DNA of 64,000 bases from Nodosilinea sp. FACHB-131 (GCF_014695395.1 NZ_JACJOF010000028.1:62001-126000); one strand, 5' to 3'. Positions 50,642 through 60,093 are shown, numbered from the stretch's first letter. The notes: generated from the letters alone by a model not told the origin. Made by a program: numbers and translations.

Positions 50642-52680
50642 TACCGAGGTCTAAATACCTGATACTGGTTGCGGCCGGCGTCTTTAGCGGCATAGAGAGC
50701 CTGGTCAGCAAGTTCTAAAATAGCCTCGGCTGGGCTGTCGAGGGTCGGGGTTACGGTGGCAATTCCGAAGCTGAGGGTGATGGTATCGCCGCTGGGGCTG
50801 GCCCCGTGGGGCAGATCGAGGGTTTGCAGGTGATGGCGCACTAGCTGCACTACGCGAATAGCCCCGGCGGTATCGGTATCGGGCAGCACCAGGGCAAATT
50901 CTTCACCGCCGTAGCGAGCGGCTAGGTCAGCGGGTCGGCGAATGCCAAAGCGAATGGCGCTGGCAATCTCTACCAAACATTGGTCACCCGCAGCGTGGCC
51001 GTAGGTGTCGTTGTAGGGTTTGAAGTAGTCAACATCGGCCAGCACCACGCTCAGCGGCTTGCGCTCTCGGGTCAGCCGCTGCCACTCCTGGTTGAGGTAT
51101 TCATCGAGCCAGCGGCGGTTGGCCAACTGCGTCAGGCTGTCTACCTTGGAGATGCGATCGAGCTCTTGGTTAGCCGCCTGGAGCTGGCGGTACAGTTCTG
51201 CCTGGTGCAGAGCCGTATTGAGCTGGTCGGCGAAGTGTTGCAGCATGTTGGCCTCAAAGGGCTGCCACTGGCGGTGTTCGCCGCAGGCATGGACCACCAA
51301 AATGCCCCACAGGGGCTGGCGATCGCCCCCAAAGGGGTGGGCAATGGGCGCAATCATCGCCGACTTCACCCTGATCGCTGAGAGAAAGGTGAGCAGGTCT
51401 GGAGACCAAGGCTCCGCTGCAATGTCATTGATGATGTAGGGCTGCCACGTATACAGCCGCTCTAGGTAGGCAGCAGGCAGCGGCCCAGACGGAATCATGG
51501 TGTCGGTAATGGTGGCGTAGTCGGGACTGGTCGACTGCTGGGCAATACGGCGATCGCCATTAGCTAAAATCTGAAAAATCACCGCTCGGTCGGCACTAAA
51601 CACCGTTTTAACGCCGGCTACCGTGGCACCCAAGATAGTTTCTAGATCGAGGCTTTCGCGCATGCGCGCCGTCAGCATGCGCAGCAGCTGCTCTTGCCCC
51701 ACTCGGCGGCTGAGGGTGGCCTCGGTAGCTCTAAGGCTGGCCTGCAACTGGCGGCGATCGGTGTAGTCTTCGGCCCAGCCCACCATATAGCGGGGTTGAT
51801 TTTGGTCATCGTTGACCACTTGCACGTGGGCCTGCACCCAGCGCACGTCGCCGTTGGGGCGCACAATGCGATACTCCCGCCGCACAGAATTGCCGTCAAA
51901 CTGCCGCCCGACAGACGCCTGCACCCGAGGCAAATCATCGGGATGCACCTGCCGAAGCCACAGGCCGGGATCGCTGTAGAGCAAGGCTGGAGAATGGCCC
52001 CAAATGCGTTCGTAGGCCGCACTAACGTATAGAAACTGGCCAGACACCGCATCGCGAATAAACAGAACCTGCTCAACGTGATGGGTAAAGAGATCAAACA
52101 GCTGCTCAGTTTGGCTACGGACAGAGGACGCTTGGAGCTGCTGTTGCAGCCCGTGTTGGTAAACCCCTTGGCCAAAGTGACGCGCCACATGCACTAGCAA
52201 ATCGCAGCTCGATGGGTTCCACGGGCGGGGGCCGCGGCAGTGGTGGGCAATGAGCATTCCCCACAAGTGAGTCCCGGCGAATATGGGAACCGCTAAGTTG
52301 GCCTGCACCTGTAGGCGACTCAGCAAGTCGGCGTAGCAGGGATCAAGGGTGCCGTGCTGCACGTCGGCCACCAGACTCAGCCGACCCCGGCGATCGCGAT
52401 CTTCCTGGCCCCTGGCGAAGCAGGATTCGCTGATCCGCTCGCCCCGCAAAGGCCGCCAAGCAGCATCTACCGACTCGGCGACGATAAAGCCATCGTGGGG
52501 AGACAACACCTGATAGACCACGACCCGATCGGTGTCGAGCAGCGGACGCAGCCGATCCACCCCCTGCTGAAGCCATACCTCTAGCTCACTGCCCGCCGCC
52601 GCCGCGTCGCAAATTGCAGTCACTGTGTCTAGAATTTGCGCTTGACTAATATCGGGCTGGGGGAGGGATTGGCGCGTCAT
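50638..52680 (-). CDS. sensor diguanylate cyclase, GAF-PAS-GAF-GGDEF
   Basis: A 680-residue soluble protein. GAF 1 (about 30-180) is of the phytochrome-like kind and has Cys115 in LDPCYADLL. PAS with a C-terminal cap lies near 200-310 (IWGHSPALLY, then a YMVGWAEDYT cap). GAF 2 spans about 340-500. The GGDEF domain has G591-G-E-E-F595 with the allosteric I-site R582-x-x-D585 five residues before. It should make c-di-GMP with feedback inhibition. GAF 1 may be bilin-binding, since Cys115 sits at the cyanobacteriochrome attachment position, but Tyr follows where His is usual. The start is ATG 52680. Confidence 0.9.
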   Translation of the reverse strand: MTRQSLPQPDISQAQILDTVTAICDAAAAGSELEVWLQQGVDRLRPLLDTDRVVVYQVLSPHDGFIVAESVDAAWRPLRGERISESCFARGQEDRDRRGRLSLVADVQHGTLDPCYADLLSRLQVQANLAVPIFAGTHLWGMLIAHHCRGPRPWNPSSCDLLVHVARHFGQGVYQHGLQQQLQASSVRSQTEQLFDLFTHHVEQVLFIRDAVSGQFLYVSAAYERIWGHSPALLYSDPGLWLRQVHPDDLPRVQASVGRQFDGNSVRREYRIVRPNGDVRWVQAHVQVVNDDQNQPRYMVGWAEDYTDRRQLQASLRATEATLSRRVGQEQLLRMLTARMRESLDLETILGATVAGVKTVFSADRAVIFQILANGDRRIAQQSTSPDYATITDTMIPSGPLPAAYLERLYTWQPYIINDIAAEPWSPDLLTFLSAIRVKSAMIAPIAHPFGGDRQPLWGILVVHACGEHRQWQPFEANMLQHFADQLNTALHQAELYRQLQAANQELDRISKVDSLTQLANRRWLDEYLNQEWQRLTRERKPLSVVLADVDYFKPYNDTYGHAAGDQCLVEIASAIRFGIRRPADLAARYGGEEFALVLPDTDTAGAIRVVQLVRHHLQTLDLPHGASPSGDTITLSFGIATVTPTLDSPAEAILELADQALYAAKDAGRNQYQVFRPRY

Positions 52681-53166
52681 GCGTCAGACATAGCAAAAGA
52701 AAAGCAATTATGTTTTGTAAGCCATTAACCCACCATCGCCCTTAGCAGCTGCATAGTAGGTCTCACCTATTGGCTATACAAAAGCCCCTGTCCCTATTCC
52801 CGACTGCCGCTCATTAGGAAGGCCAAGCTCGAGCCGGAGAAACTTTTTTTACCCTAGTCTTAGAGTCAGGCTCTGACCGAATACCAGACTTGCTTTCTCC
52901 TGTGCCAAAAGCTGAAGCATTTCACCCCCAAAAAGGCACTTATTGAGACAATTTAACTTCAAATTAGGGCACAGTGGCTGAAAGAACCTGGGTAAGCCTA
53001 CCGAAATCTCAAAAATTGCCCATGTTTAGCGCATTCTACCCTTTCTTAAGGTTTTGGACACCCCCAGCCCGATCGCCCTAGACAGGGATCACCGACGCAA
53101 CCCAGCCCCTCACTCAAAAAATATTGCAGAATGTAAAGAGAAATGGTTTACCACCGGGACTAGCCC
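52681..53166. other. intergenic region between two divergent genes, no gene seen
   Basis: The 486-nt spacer holds promoters for the diguanylate cyclase and the oxygenase. It is moderately AT-rich. No RNA gene, strong hairpin or coding frame is supported. Confidence 0.5.
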
Positions 53167-54597
53167 ATGACATCCCTTGCGATCGCTCCCCAGTCCACCG
53201 CCGCTTTGCCCGCTGGTGGCCCCGATCCTGACCGGTTTGACTGGACCGAGGCTTGGTACCCTGTCGCTTACGTAGAAGATCTCGACCCAGTGCAGCCCAC
53301 CCGCTTCACGCTGCTTGACCGGGGCATTGTCATCTGGTGGGACACCAAAGGCCAATCCTGGCGAGTATTTGAAGACAAATGCCCCCACCGCCTTGCCCCC
53401 CTATCCGAGGGCCGGGTGAATGAATCTGGCGAGCTAGAGTGCCCCTACCACGGTTGGACATTCGCTGGCGATGGTGCCTGCACCCACATTCCTCAGCAGT
53501 CTATTGATGGCCAGGGCAACCGGTCATCGCGGGCCTGTGCTCTGGCTCTGCCGACTGCGATCGCCCAGGGGCTGCTGTTTGTTTATCCTGGCCAGGCCGA
53601 AAACGCTCCCCAAGTTGAACTGCCGATCATTGACCCAATCGAGGCAGAACCCGACGGCTGGGTGGTGCTCAACACCTTTCGCGACCTGCCCTACGACGCC
53701 CTCACCCTGCTTGAAAACGTGCTGGATGCCAGCCACATTCCCTACACCCACCACAAAACCGTAGGCAAGCGAGAAAACGCGGCCCCCATGGAAATGGAGG
53801 TGCTAAATGCCGGGAAACAAGGATTTCAGGGGCTCTGGCCCGAAGGCCCCCGCAAGGGTACGCTGGGGACTCAGAACACCACCTTCGTCGCCCCGGCGAT
53901 GATGTACCACGACCTCACTTCAAAGCAGTTTGGCCGCACCTTGACCGTGGTCTACGCGACCCCAATGAGCAAGGGTAAGTGTCGGTTATTTGCTCGCTTT
54001 CCCTTTAAATTTTCGTCAAAATTGCCCGCTACGGTGATTGGCCTCACGCCCCGCTGGTATAGCCACATCGGCAACAATGGCGTACTCGAAGATGACCAAA
54101 TTTTTCTGCACCTGCAAGAGCGCGAACTGGAGAAAGCCATTGGCAAAGCCTCTCCAGAGGAGAATCGCACCTACGCCCAGGCCTGCTACCTGCCCACCCA
54201 GGCCGATCGCTACGTACTGGCCTTTCGCAACTGGGTCAGCGACTTTGAGGCCGATCCTTTCCCTGGCCGAACCCTTGAACCAGAGTTGAGCCAAGCCGCG
54301 CTGCTCGATCGCTACCACTCCCATACCCAGCACTGCAAAAGCTGCCGCACAGCCCTAAACCGCATTCAAACCCTGCGTTGGGGACTATTGGGGGTGAGTG
54401 CGGTGCTCTGGTCGCTGCTGCCGATCGCGATCGCCACGGGCAGCCTTACCAACCTCACCGCCACCCTGCTGGGTCTGCTGCCTCTAGCCACCGCTGCGGC
54501 CTGGGCAGGCCTGGGCATTTTAGAACGCCGATTTTATGAAGGCCGCGCAGTGCCACCTCGCAACCTGCCCGAGAAAAAGGCCAAGGCTAAAGGCTGA
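53167..54597 (+). CDS. Rieske non-heme oxygenase, PaO/Tic55-like
   Basis: A 476-residue oxygenase. The Rieske [2Fe-2S] ligands are C72-x-H74 (CPHR) and C92-x2-H95 (CPYH). The mononuclear iron site is ENVLDASHIPYTHH, with H190 and H195. The C-terminal part has two hydrophobic helices and a C390-x2-C393 pair. Rieske core, C-terminal anchor and CxxC are the layout of pheophorbide a oxygenase, Tic55 and chlorophyllide a oxygenase relatives. The likely substrate class is a tetrapyrrole, but which one is unknown. The start is ATG 53167. Confidence 0.88.
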   Translation: MTSLAIAPQSTAALPAGGPDPDRFDWTEAWYPVAYVEDLDPVQPTRFTLLDRGIVIWWDTKGQSWRVFEDKCPHRLAPLSEGRVNESGELECPYHGWTFAGDGACTHIPQQSIDGQGNRSSRACALALPTAIAQGLLFVYPGQAENAPQVELPIIDPIEAEPDGWVVLNTFRDLPYDALTLLENVLDASHIPYTHHKTVGKRENAAPMEMEVLNAGKQGFQGLWPEGPRKGTLGTQNTTFVAPAMMYHDLTSKQFGRTLTVVYATPMSKGKCRLFARFPFKFSSKLPATVIGLTPRWYSHIGNNGVLEDDQIFLHLQERELEKAIGKASPEENRTYAQACYLPTQADRYVLAFRNWVSDFEADPFPGRTLEPELSQAALLDRYHSHTQHCKSCRTALNRIQTLRWGLLGVSAVLWSLLPIAIATGSLTNLTATLLGLLPLATAAAWAGLGILERRFYEGRAVPPRNLPEKKAKAKG

Positions 54598-54726
54598 TTA
54601 AGGGCACAGCAGTCTGACCAAGCAGGTCAATCGCGATCGGTTTTTGTCGGTAGCCTGGACTGGCTTAGACCCCCGTGAGCAGTTGAGGGCGAACCCCATT
54701 CGCGCCTACGCATGGGGATAGCTGGG

Positions 54727-55491
54727 CTAACCGGCTGGAATTACCTGCACCATACCCACCAGGTCAATGCCTTCAGAGGTGACCGCTAGCTGGCGAATAT
54801 TGACCTCTGACCCCAGGTCAAAGGCAATTTCGTCCAGCACAATCGGCGGCTGCGATTCTCCAGTCGCTGAAACCACCTTGGCCACCGGCTGCTCTAGACA
54901 CAGCCACCGTCCATCCCGCATCGCCAACCCCAGAGTTAGCTCTAGCGCGTCATTGCTAAAGGATGCCCCTGGCCAGCGCAGCGTCATGCGATCGCTGGCC
55001 AGAGCAATATTGACCTCGGAAGACGCATCCCCGTCACCCAACCAGCGCACTAGAGGTACCTGCTTTTCGGACACGGCTCCGGCCAGCAACTGCTTCAGCA
55101 CATCACGCAATCCCTGACCCAGCAGTGGGGAACCCAGAGAAGCGCGCAGATCCTCGGCTAGCACCGTCACCTGGCCATCTACTGGAAAGGGCTGCAACAG
55201 CCGCAGCGGTTTGCCCCGCAGCACCTGGGGCAGATTGACGCGAATATCCGTCGCGTTGACCTCGGCCTGACTGACGTGCAGCCCCTGGTACACCGCCTGG
55301 CGAGCCGCCAGAGTCACCTTTGGCAGGTAGCCGCCTAAAATTTGGCGGTCTTTGCCGTCGATGGCAAACTCTAGCCCCTCTAGGTGGTCGAGCTGAGTGT
55401 GCAGCCAGAGGCGAATCGCGGGGGGCAGCAGCCGACTGATGATGCGGCTGCCCTTGGCGGCGTCGGCAGAATTAGCAGGGTCAGAAGTCAT
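54727..55491 (-). CDS. DUF2993 protein
   Basis: A 254-residue protein of the cyanobacterial LmeA-like DUF2993 family. The N-terminal SRLLPPAIRLWLHTQLDHLEGLEFAIDGKDRQILGGYLPKV region leads to an alternating strand-rich fold that in relatives binds lipids. ATG 55491 (MTSDPAN) is preferred over a longer frame to 55518. No signal peptide. It follows the PaO-like gene in a convergent arrangement. Confidence 0.82.
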   Translation of the reverse strand: MTSDPANSADAAKGSRIISRLLPPAIRLWLHTQLDHLEGLEFAIDGKDRQILGGYLPKVTLAARQAVYQGLHVSQAEVNATDIRVNLPQVLRGKPLRLLQPFPVDGQVTVLAEDLRASLGSPLLGQGLRDVLKQLLAGAVSEKQVPLVRWLGDGDASSEVNIALASDRMTLRWPGASFSNDALELTLGLAMRDGRWLCLEQPVAKVVSATGESQPPIVLDEIAFDLGSEVNIRQLAVTSEGIDLVGMVQVIPAG

Positions 55492-55689
55492 AGGCGGACT
55501 ACAGAGAACAAGACTCAATCATGCTAGGCCTGCTCCCTTCAAGAGCCGAGGTCCACGACCATCGCATCCCCAAACTCTAGCAGGGGATGTGCCGCAGATT
55601 GGAGCGAGAGAGGAGGGAGGGGCGATCGCATTCCTTCACTCTCCCCAACAGCCTTCAAAGTCATGATTTCATGACGCAATAATACGCAT

Positions 55690-55729
55690 GGGGATCAATT
55701 TGTCATGATTTTCTGACAAATTGATCCCC
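55690..55729. repeat. perfect 16-bp inverted repeat
   Basis: GGGGATCAATTTGTCA (55690-55705) pairs perfectly with TGACAAATTGATCCCC (55714-55729) around an 8-nt loop TGATTTTC. It lies in the spacer between the divergent DUF2993 and DUF4912 genes, not at a gene end, and has no T-run, so an operator or a mobile-element remnant is more likely than a terminator. A weaker palindrome with a similar core (GTCATGATTTCATGAC) lies about 20 nt to its left. Confidence 0.75.
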
Positions 55730-55880
55730 GAACCCCCACTCTCTCGCTCATAGAGCCAGAAAAGCCTTGCTAGGGGCTTGATCCCAGCGATAGTTTTTGG
55801 CATGCTACAGGGCAACGGTTGGTCCCCGCTTGCACCTGAAGCCCGGTAGCTAGGCAATAAAGATTCTAGCCGGAGTATCC

Positions 55881-55900
55881 CGATCCCGTGATTGGGATCG
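55881..55900. promoter_or_regulatory. 7-bp inverted repeat upstream of the DUF4912 gene
   Basis: CGATCCC (55881-55887) and GGGATCG (55894-55900) are perfect arms with a 6-nt centre, 81 nt upstream of the DUF4912 start codon. The spacing fits an operator, but no known site is recognised. Confidence 0.45.
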
Positions 55901-55980
55901 CACTCCCCACTGGCAGCTATCCCCTTCGGCCTGTCGTGATTGATCGTCTGTCGTCCTGGTCTCTATGAGGAGAGTGCTCT

Positions 55981-57324
55981 ATGTCTTCCCCCCGCCCACC
56001 CTTAGAAGAAATGACCCTGCGGCAGCTCCGCAAAGTAGCCAGTGAGTATGAGGTGTCCCGCTACAGCCGCATGCGCAAGACCGAGCTAATTGAGGCCATT
56101 CAAGCTATTGACGCCAAGCGCGGTTTGGGAGCAGCGCCAGTTTCTGCCCCAAAGGTGCCAGCGGTGGTACCCGCTATGGCCGGCGCTACCGCTGGAGCAA
56201 CTCCCACCTACACAGCTCCAACTCCGCCCCCAGTGGAGGTCTTGGCCACCGTGGATGATGGCCTAGCTGATTTGCCCAGCGGCTATGGCGAAAGCCGCAT
56301 TGTGCTCATGCCCCGCGACCCTCAATGGGCCTACTGCTACTGGGATATTCCCCACACCCACAAAGATGAGCTGCGGCGGCAGGGGGGCTCACGGCTGGCT
56401 CTGCGCTTCTACGATGTCACCGATATTGATTTTCTGCGCCAGACTCCCCACAGCTTGCAGCAGTACGAGTGCGACGAAATGGCGCGGGAGTGGTACCTAC
56501 CGATTCCGGTTAGCGATCGCGACTATGTAGCCGAGATTGGCTACCTCTGCAACGATGGCCGCTGGCTAGTCCTGGCCCGCTCCCTGCCCGTCCATATTCC
56601 CCCCGTCTACCCCTCCGACTGGGTCGAAGACCACTTTGTGACCGTTGATTGGCAGGCTGACCTGCGCGGCAAGGCGGTAGCGGCGCTCAAGCACCCCAGC
56701 CAGCGTGCCGCCGAAAGCACCAACGCCATTTACGACGAAGTCTATGCCATGACCCAATCCACCGAGGCCCAGCGGGTCGCCGGGTCACTCTTCGGCTCCA
56801 TGCAGCACGTGCCGGGTTCCATGGCTCCCGAAAAGGCCGTCAGCTCCTACGTGTTCCCCTCCGGAGCCGGGCTGTGGGCTGTGCCCGGTGCCGCGGCGGC
56901 TGGCGTACCCACCATGTCGGGCATAGGTGCCTTTAACGAGCTCACCATGTCAGGGGCTGGGTTCAGCGGGGCAGGGTTCACCATGTCGGGCGCTGGTCTG
57001 ACCATGTCGGGAGCGGGCTTCTCGGCCTCGGCGCCGCCCATTCGCCCTCGCAAGTTCTGGCTGGTGGCCGATGCCGAGCTGATCGTCTATGGAGCCACCG
57101 AGCCCGATGCTACCGTCACCATTGGCGGGCAGCCGATCAAGCTCAACTCCGACGGCACCTTCCGGTTCCAAATGTCGTTCCAGGACGGCAATATTGACTA
57201 TCCAATCATGGCGGTAGCGGCGGATGGCGAGCAGACTCGCGCCATCCACATGACCTTCGATCGCGCTACCCCCTCGCGCCGCACCAACACCAAAGACGAA
57301 GCGGTGTTGGAGTGGTTGCCCTAG
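55981..57324 (+). CDS. DUF4912 protein with Rho-N-like domain and MSGAGF repeats
   Basis: A 447-residue protein. The first 45 residues form a Rho-N/SAP-like helical motif (MTLRQLRKVASEY, then RMRKTELIEAI), which usually binds RNA or DNA. A Pro/Ala linker is followed by a DUF4912 domain (PQWAYCYWDIP and YVAEIGYL). About residues 310-350 hold near-repeats of TMSGAGF. A second DUF4912-like beta unit (KFWLVADAELIVYGATEPDATVTIGG) ends it. The family is common in cyanobacteria; function is unknown. The start is ATG 55981 after GAGGAGAG. A clear terminator follows at 57356. Confidence 0.85.
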   Translation: MSSPRPPLEEMTLRQLRKVASEYEVSRYSRMRKTELIEAIQAIDAKRGLGAAPVSAPKVPAVVPAMAGATAGATPTYTAPTPPPVEVLATVDDGLADLPSGYGESRIVLMPRDPQWAYCYWDIPHTHKDELRRQGGSRLALRFYDVTDIDFLRQTPHSLQQYECDEMAREWYLPIPVSDRDYVAEIGYLCNDGRWLVLARSLPVHIPPVYPSDWVEDHFVTVDWQADLRGKAVAALKHPSQRAAESTNAIYDEVYAMTQSTEAQRVAGSLFGSMQHVPGSMAPEKAVSSYVFPSGAGLWAVPGAAAAGVPTMSGIGAFNELTMSGAGFSGAGFTMSGAGLTMSGAGFSASAPPIRPRKFWLVADAELIVYGATEPDATVTIGGQPIKLNSDGTFRFQMSFQDGNIDYPIMAVAADGEQTRAIHMTFDRATPSRRTNTKDEAVLEWLP

Positions 57325-57355
57325 GCTGCCTTGCTTAACGGCAGAATCACAAGTT

Positions 57356-57387
57356 AAGGAGCGCTCCTCGGGGCGCTCCTTTTTTTG
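57356..57387 (+). terminator. factor-independent terminator after DUF4912
   Basis: AAGGAGCGC (57356-57364) pairs with GCGCTCCTT (57373-57381) around an 8-nt loop, followed by a run of seven T. It lies 31 nt after the stop codon. Confidence 0.92.
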
Positions 57388-57477
57388 CGAAATGAGACAA
57401 CTCCCCGCATAGAATGAGTTGTTACCCCCGCCTGGCGCCCCGGTCCCGATCATTCACCCTAAGTAAATTTCTACGCC

Positions 57478-58209
57478 GTGAAACTATTTCTATTCCATAC
57501 TCCTGAAGAAGTGCCTGAGCAGGGTGCGCCCGACTGTGCGATCGCCATCGATGTGCTGCGGGCCACCACCACCATGGCGGCAGCCCTGGCGGCGGGGGCT
57601 GAGGCTATTCAAGTCTTTAGCGACATCGACGACCTGCTCACCACCAGCGAAACCTGGCCCACCGACAAACGCCTGCGAGCGGGCGAACGGGGCGGCGGCA
57701 AAGTTGAGGGCTGCGACCTGGGCAACTCGCCGCTCGATCACTCCCCCGAAAGGTCAGGCGGCAAGCGCCTGTTTATGAGCACCACCAACGGCACTCGCTG
57801 CCTCAAGCGCATCGAGCACGCCCCCACAGTGATCACCGCCGCCCTAACTACCCGCCAGGCCGTGGTGAATTTTGTGCTCAGTCAGCAACCGGAAACCGTG
57901 TGGATCGTCGGCTCGGGCTGGGAGGGCACCTATTCCTTAGAAGACACGGTCTGTGCTGGAGCCATCATTCACGGCATTATTGCCGCGACGGGGCAGACCT
58001 TTAAGGATTTGGCCGGGAATGACGCGGCGATCGCCGCCGTCAGCCTCTACCTACAGTGGCAAGACCAGCTACTCGACCTGATGCACTACGCCAGCCATGG
58101 CCAACGCCTGCTGCGCCTCAACAACGAAACCGACCTACAATACTGCGCTCAGCTCGACGTGCTCGACATCGTGCCCCGCCAGCATGAGCTAGGCGTGCTG
58201 GGGCTTTGA
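57478..58209 (+). CDS. comB: ComB family 2-phosphosulfolactate phosphatase-like protein
   Basis: A 243-residue ComB-family enzyme. [15 protein letters not shown] near residue 24, [19 protein letters not shown] near residue 67 and STTNGTRCL near residue 100 are the conserved blocks. In archaea ComB dephosphorylates 2-phosphosulfolactate in coenzyme M synthesis; bacterial members are widespread and may act on other phosphoesters, so the substrate here is uncertain. No comA is in the window. The start is GTG 57478, well placed after the terminator. Confidence 0.9.
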   Translation: MKLFLFHTPEEVPEQGAPDCAIAIDVLRATTTMAAALAAGAEAIQVFSDIDDLLTTSETWPTDKRLRAGERGGGKVEGCDLGNSPLDHSPERSGGKRLFMSTTNGTRCLKRIEHAPTVITAALTTRQAVVNFVLSQQPETVWIVGSGWEGTYSLEDTVCAGAIIHGIIAATGQTFKDLAGNDAAIAAVSLYLQWQDQLLDLMHYASHGQRLLRLNNETDLQYCAQLDVLDIVPRQHELGVLGL

Positions 58210-58220
58210 GCGAGGGTGCG

Positions 58221-58248
58221 AGGTGTCAGGTGTCAGGTGTCAGGTGTT
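58221..58248 (+). repeat. heptamer tandem repeat AGGTGTC
   Basis: AGGTGTC repeats three times and a fourth copy ends in T, in perfect 7-nt register. It is followed by CCGAAACCCGAAACC, which has a similar repetitive look. It is 12 nt after the comB stop codon. Confidence 0.8.
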
Positions 58249-58395
58249 AAATTAATAGCCCGAAACCCGAAACCTGATACCCAACCTAAATTTCTATTTC
58301 AGGCGGTTCTCAGCCAGACCTCAGAATTTTTGCCTATGCTCTAGGGAAAGGATTAAACGAATTCCCAGCCAGCACCTCAGGGCAAGGAGACTACC

Positions 58396-59823
58396 ATGGC
58401 CGTTGACTACGATTTGGTCGTTATTGGCGGCGGTTCTGCCGGGCTAGTCGCCGCCAGTGCCGCGGCCCAGCTCAAAGCCAAAGTCGCCCTGGTCGAGCGA
58501 GCAGGCAGCCTCGGCGGCGACTGCCTGCACCACGGCTGCGTGCCCAGCAAATCCCTTATCCACGCCTCGCGCGCGGCCCACGAAGTCGCGCGCAGCCCCC
58601 AATTTGGCGTTCATGCCCAGCTTGAAAAAATCGACTTCCAGGCCGCCTTGGGCCACGTGCACCGGGTGGTCGACACCATTCAGGTGCACGACTCCACCGA
58701 ACGCTTTGAGTCGCTTGGGGTCGAGGTGATCTATGGCAAAGGCGAATTCACCGACTCTCGCACCTTTAGCGTCAACGGCCGCGCCCTCAAGGCTCGCAGC
58801 TACATCATTGCCACCGGCTCTCGCCCGGCCAACCCCAATATCGAGGGGCTAGAAGAAGCGGGCTATATCACCAACCTGACGGTTTTTTCCCTTAACTATC
58901 AGCCGCAGGCTCTGGCAGTAATTGGCTCTGGCCCCATCGGCTGTGAGCTAGGTCAGGCCTTCGCCCGCTTGGGCACCGAGGTCACCCTGATCGGCGGCCA
59001 GGACCATGTTCTGCCGAAGGAGGACCCCGAAGCCGCCGCCGTGGTGCAGGCGCAAATGGAGAAGGATGGCGTGCGCATTCTCAACGGCACCCGTGCCCAG
59101 CGAGTCGAAGTCATCGACGGCAAGAAGCACGTTCACACCACCAACGGCACCGTGGTAGTTGACGACATTTTGCTGGCGGCGGGCCGAGCACCCAACATCG
59201 ACTCGCTGAACCTAGAGGCCGCTGGGGTCGCCGTGGGCAAGGAGGGCGTTACGGTGAACGCTAAGCTGCAAACCACCAATTCTCGCATCTATGCCGCTGG
59301 AGATGTAATTGGCGGCTATCGGTTTACCCACGTGGCTGGCTACGAGGCGGCCGTGGCCATGCAAAACGCCCTACTGTTTCCCACCAAAACCGCCGACTAT
59401 CGAGTCATACCCTGGGCAACATTCACTGACCCTGAGCTGGCCCGGGTGGGCCTGACCGAAGCCGAGGCCCGCCAGCATTACGACGATGTTTATATTCTCA
59501 AGCAGGATTTTGCCGGGGTCGATCGCGCCCTAGCCGAGGCCTCTGGTCAAGGGTTTGCCAAAATCATCACTCGCCGCAACGGCAAAATTTTGGGGGCGCA
59601 CCTGGTTGGTCCCCACGCCGGGGAGCTGATTCACGAAGTTGTGCTGGCCATGAGCAACAACCTCAAGGTCGGCACGCTGACCGGTATGATTCACATCTAC
59701 CCCACCCTGGCGGAGGTAAATAGCAAGGCCGCCCTCCAGCTGACGAAGCAGAAGTACGCTAAAAATGAACGTCTTCAGGGGCTATTGTCCAGGGTATTTG
59801 GGGTGCTGCGATCTTGGAGTTGA
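58396..59823 (+). CDS. FAD-dependent pyridine nucleotide-disulfide oxidoreductase, MerA-like
   Basis: A 475-residue flavoprotein. The FAD motif is VIGGGSAGLVAA and the redox-active disulfide is C43-x4-C48 (GGDCLHHGC). The NAD motif is VIGSGPIGCELGQAF, and a second FAD motif (IYAAGDVIGG) follows. The C-terminal dimer motif reads HIYPTLAE, with Tyr instead of the His of lipoamide dehydrogenases, as in MerA. The C-terminal Cys pair and the N-terminal HMA domain of true mercuric reductases are absent. A general disulfide or quinone reductase is therefore more likely. The start is ATG 58396 after AAGGAG. Confidence 0.88.
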   Translation: MAVDYDLVVIGGGSAGLVAASAAAQLKAKVALVERAGSLGGDCLHHGCVPSKSLIHASRAAHEVARSPQFGVHAQLEKIDFQAALGHVHRVVDTIQVHDSTERFESLGVEVIYGKGEFTDSRTFSVNGRALKARSYIIATGSRPANPNIEGLEEAGYITNLTVFSLNYQPQALAVIGSGPIGCELGQAFARLGTEVTLIGGQDHVLPKEDPEAAAVVQAQMEKDGVRILNGTRAQRVEVIDGKKHVHTTNGTVVVDDILLAAGRAPNIDSLNLEAAGVAVGKEGVTVNAKLQTTNSRIYAAGDVIGGYRFTHVAGYEAAVAMQNALLFPTKTADYRVIPWATFTDPELARVGLTEAEARQHYDDVYILKQDFAGVDRALAEASGQGFAKIITRRNGKILGAHLVGPHAGELIHEVVLAMSNNLKVGTLTGMIHIYPTLAEVNSKAALQLTKQKYAKNERLQGLLSRVFGVLRSWS

Positions 59824-60009
59824 TTGGAGCAAAGGGGTGAAACGCCCATGGCTAAGGGGATAGCGGCGATGCCTAGGTGAATACCGAAGAAAATTGGCAG
59901 AACTTCACATAGGGCTTATTTCTTCTTTACGTAGATTCGCCTACATTAGTCATGAGCCGCTAAGGCTTCTATAGGGTACGTACTATACTGAAACATCTAA
60001 TAAGAACTA

Positions 60010-60045
60010 GGGCCTCCAGCTTTCGAGCTGGGGGCCTTAGTTTTT
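60010..60045 (+). terminator. terminator with a UUCG loop, after the oxidoreductase gene
   Basis: GGCCTCCAGCT (60011-60021) pairs with AGCTGGGGGCC (60026-60036), with one G:T, around TTCG, an unusually stable tetraloop. TTAGTTTTT follows. It lies about 190 nt after the upstream stop codon. Confidence 0.85.
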
Positions 60046-60093
60046 GGAGTTCACGGTATAAGGGGTAAGCGGTGACAAGCAACAGGAGAAGCG

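Noticed and set aside
55669-55857. 62-codon minus-strand frame
   Set aside because: It is built largely from the 16-bp inverted repeat and low-complexity sequence; there is no family match and no good start.
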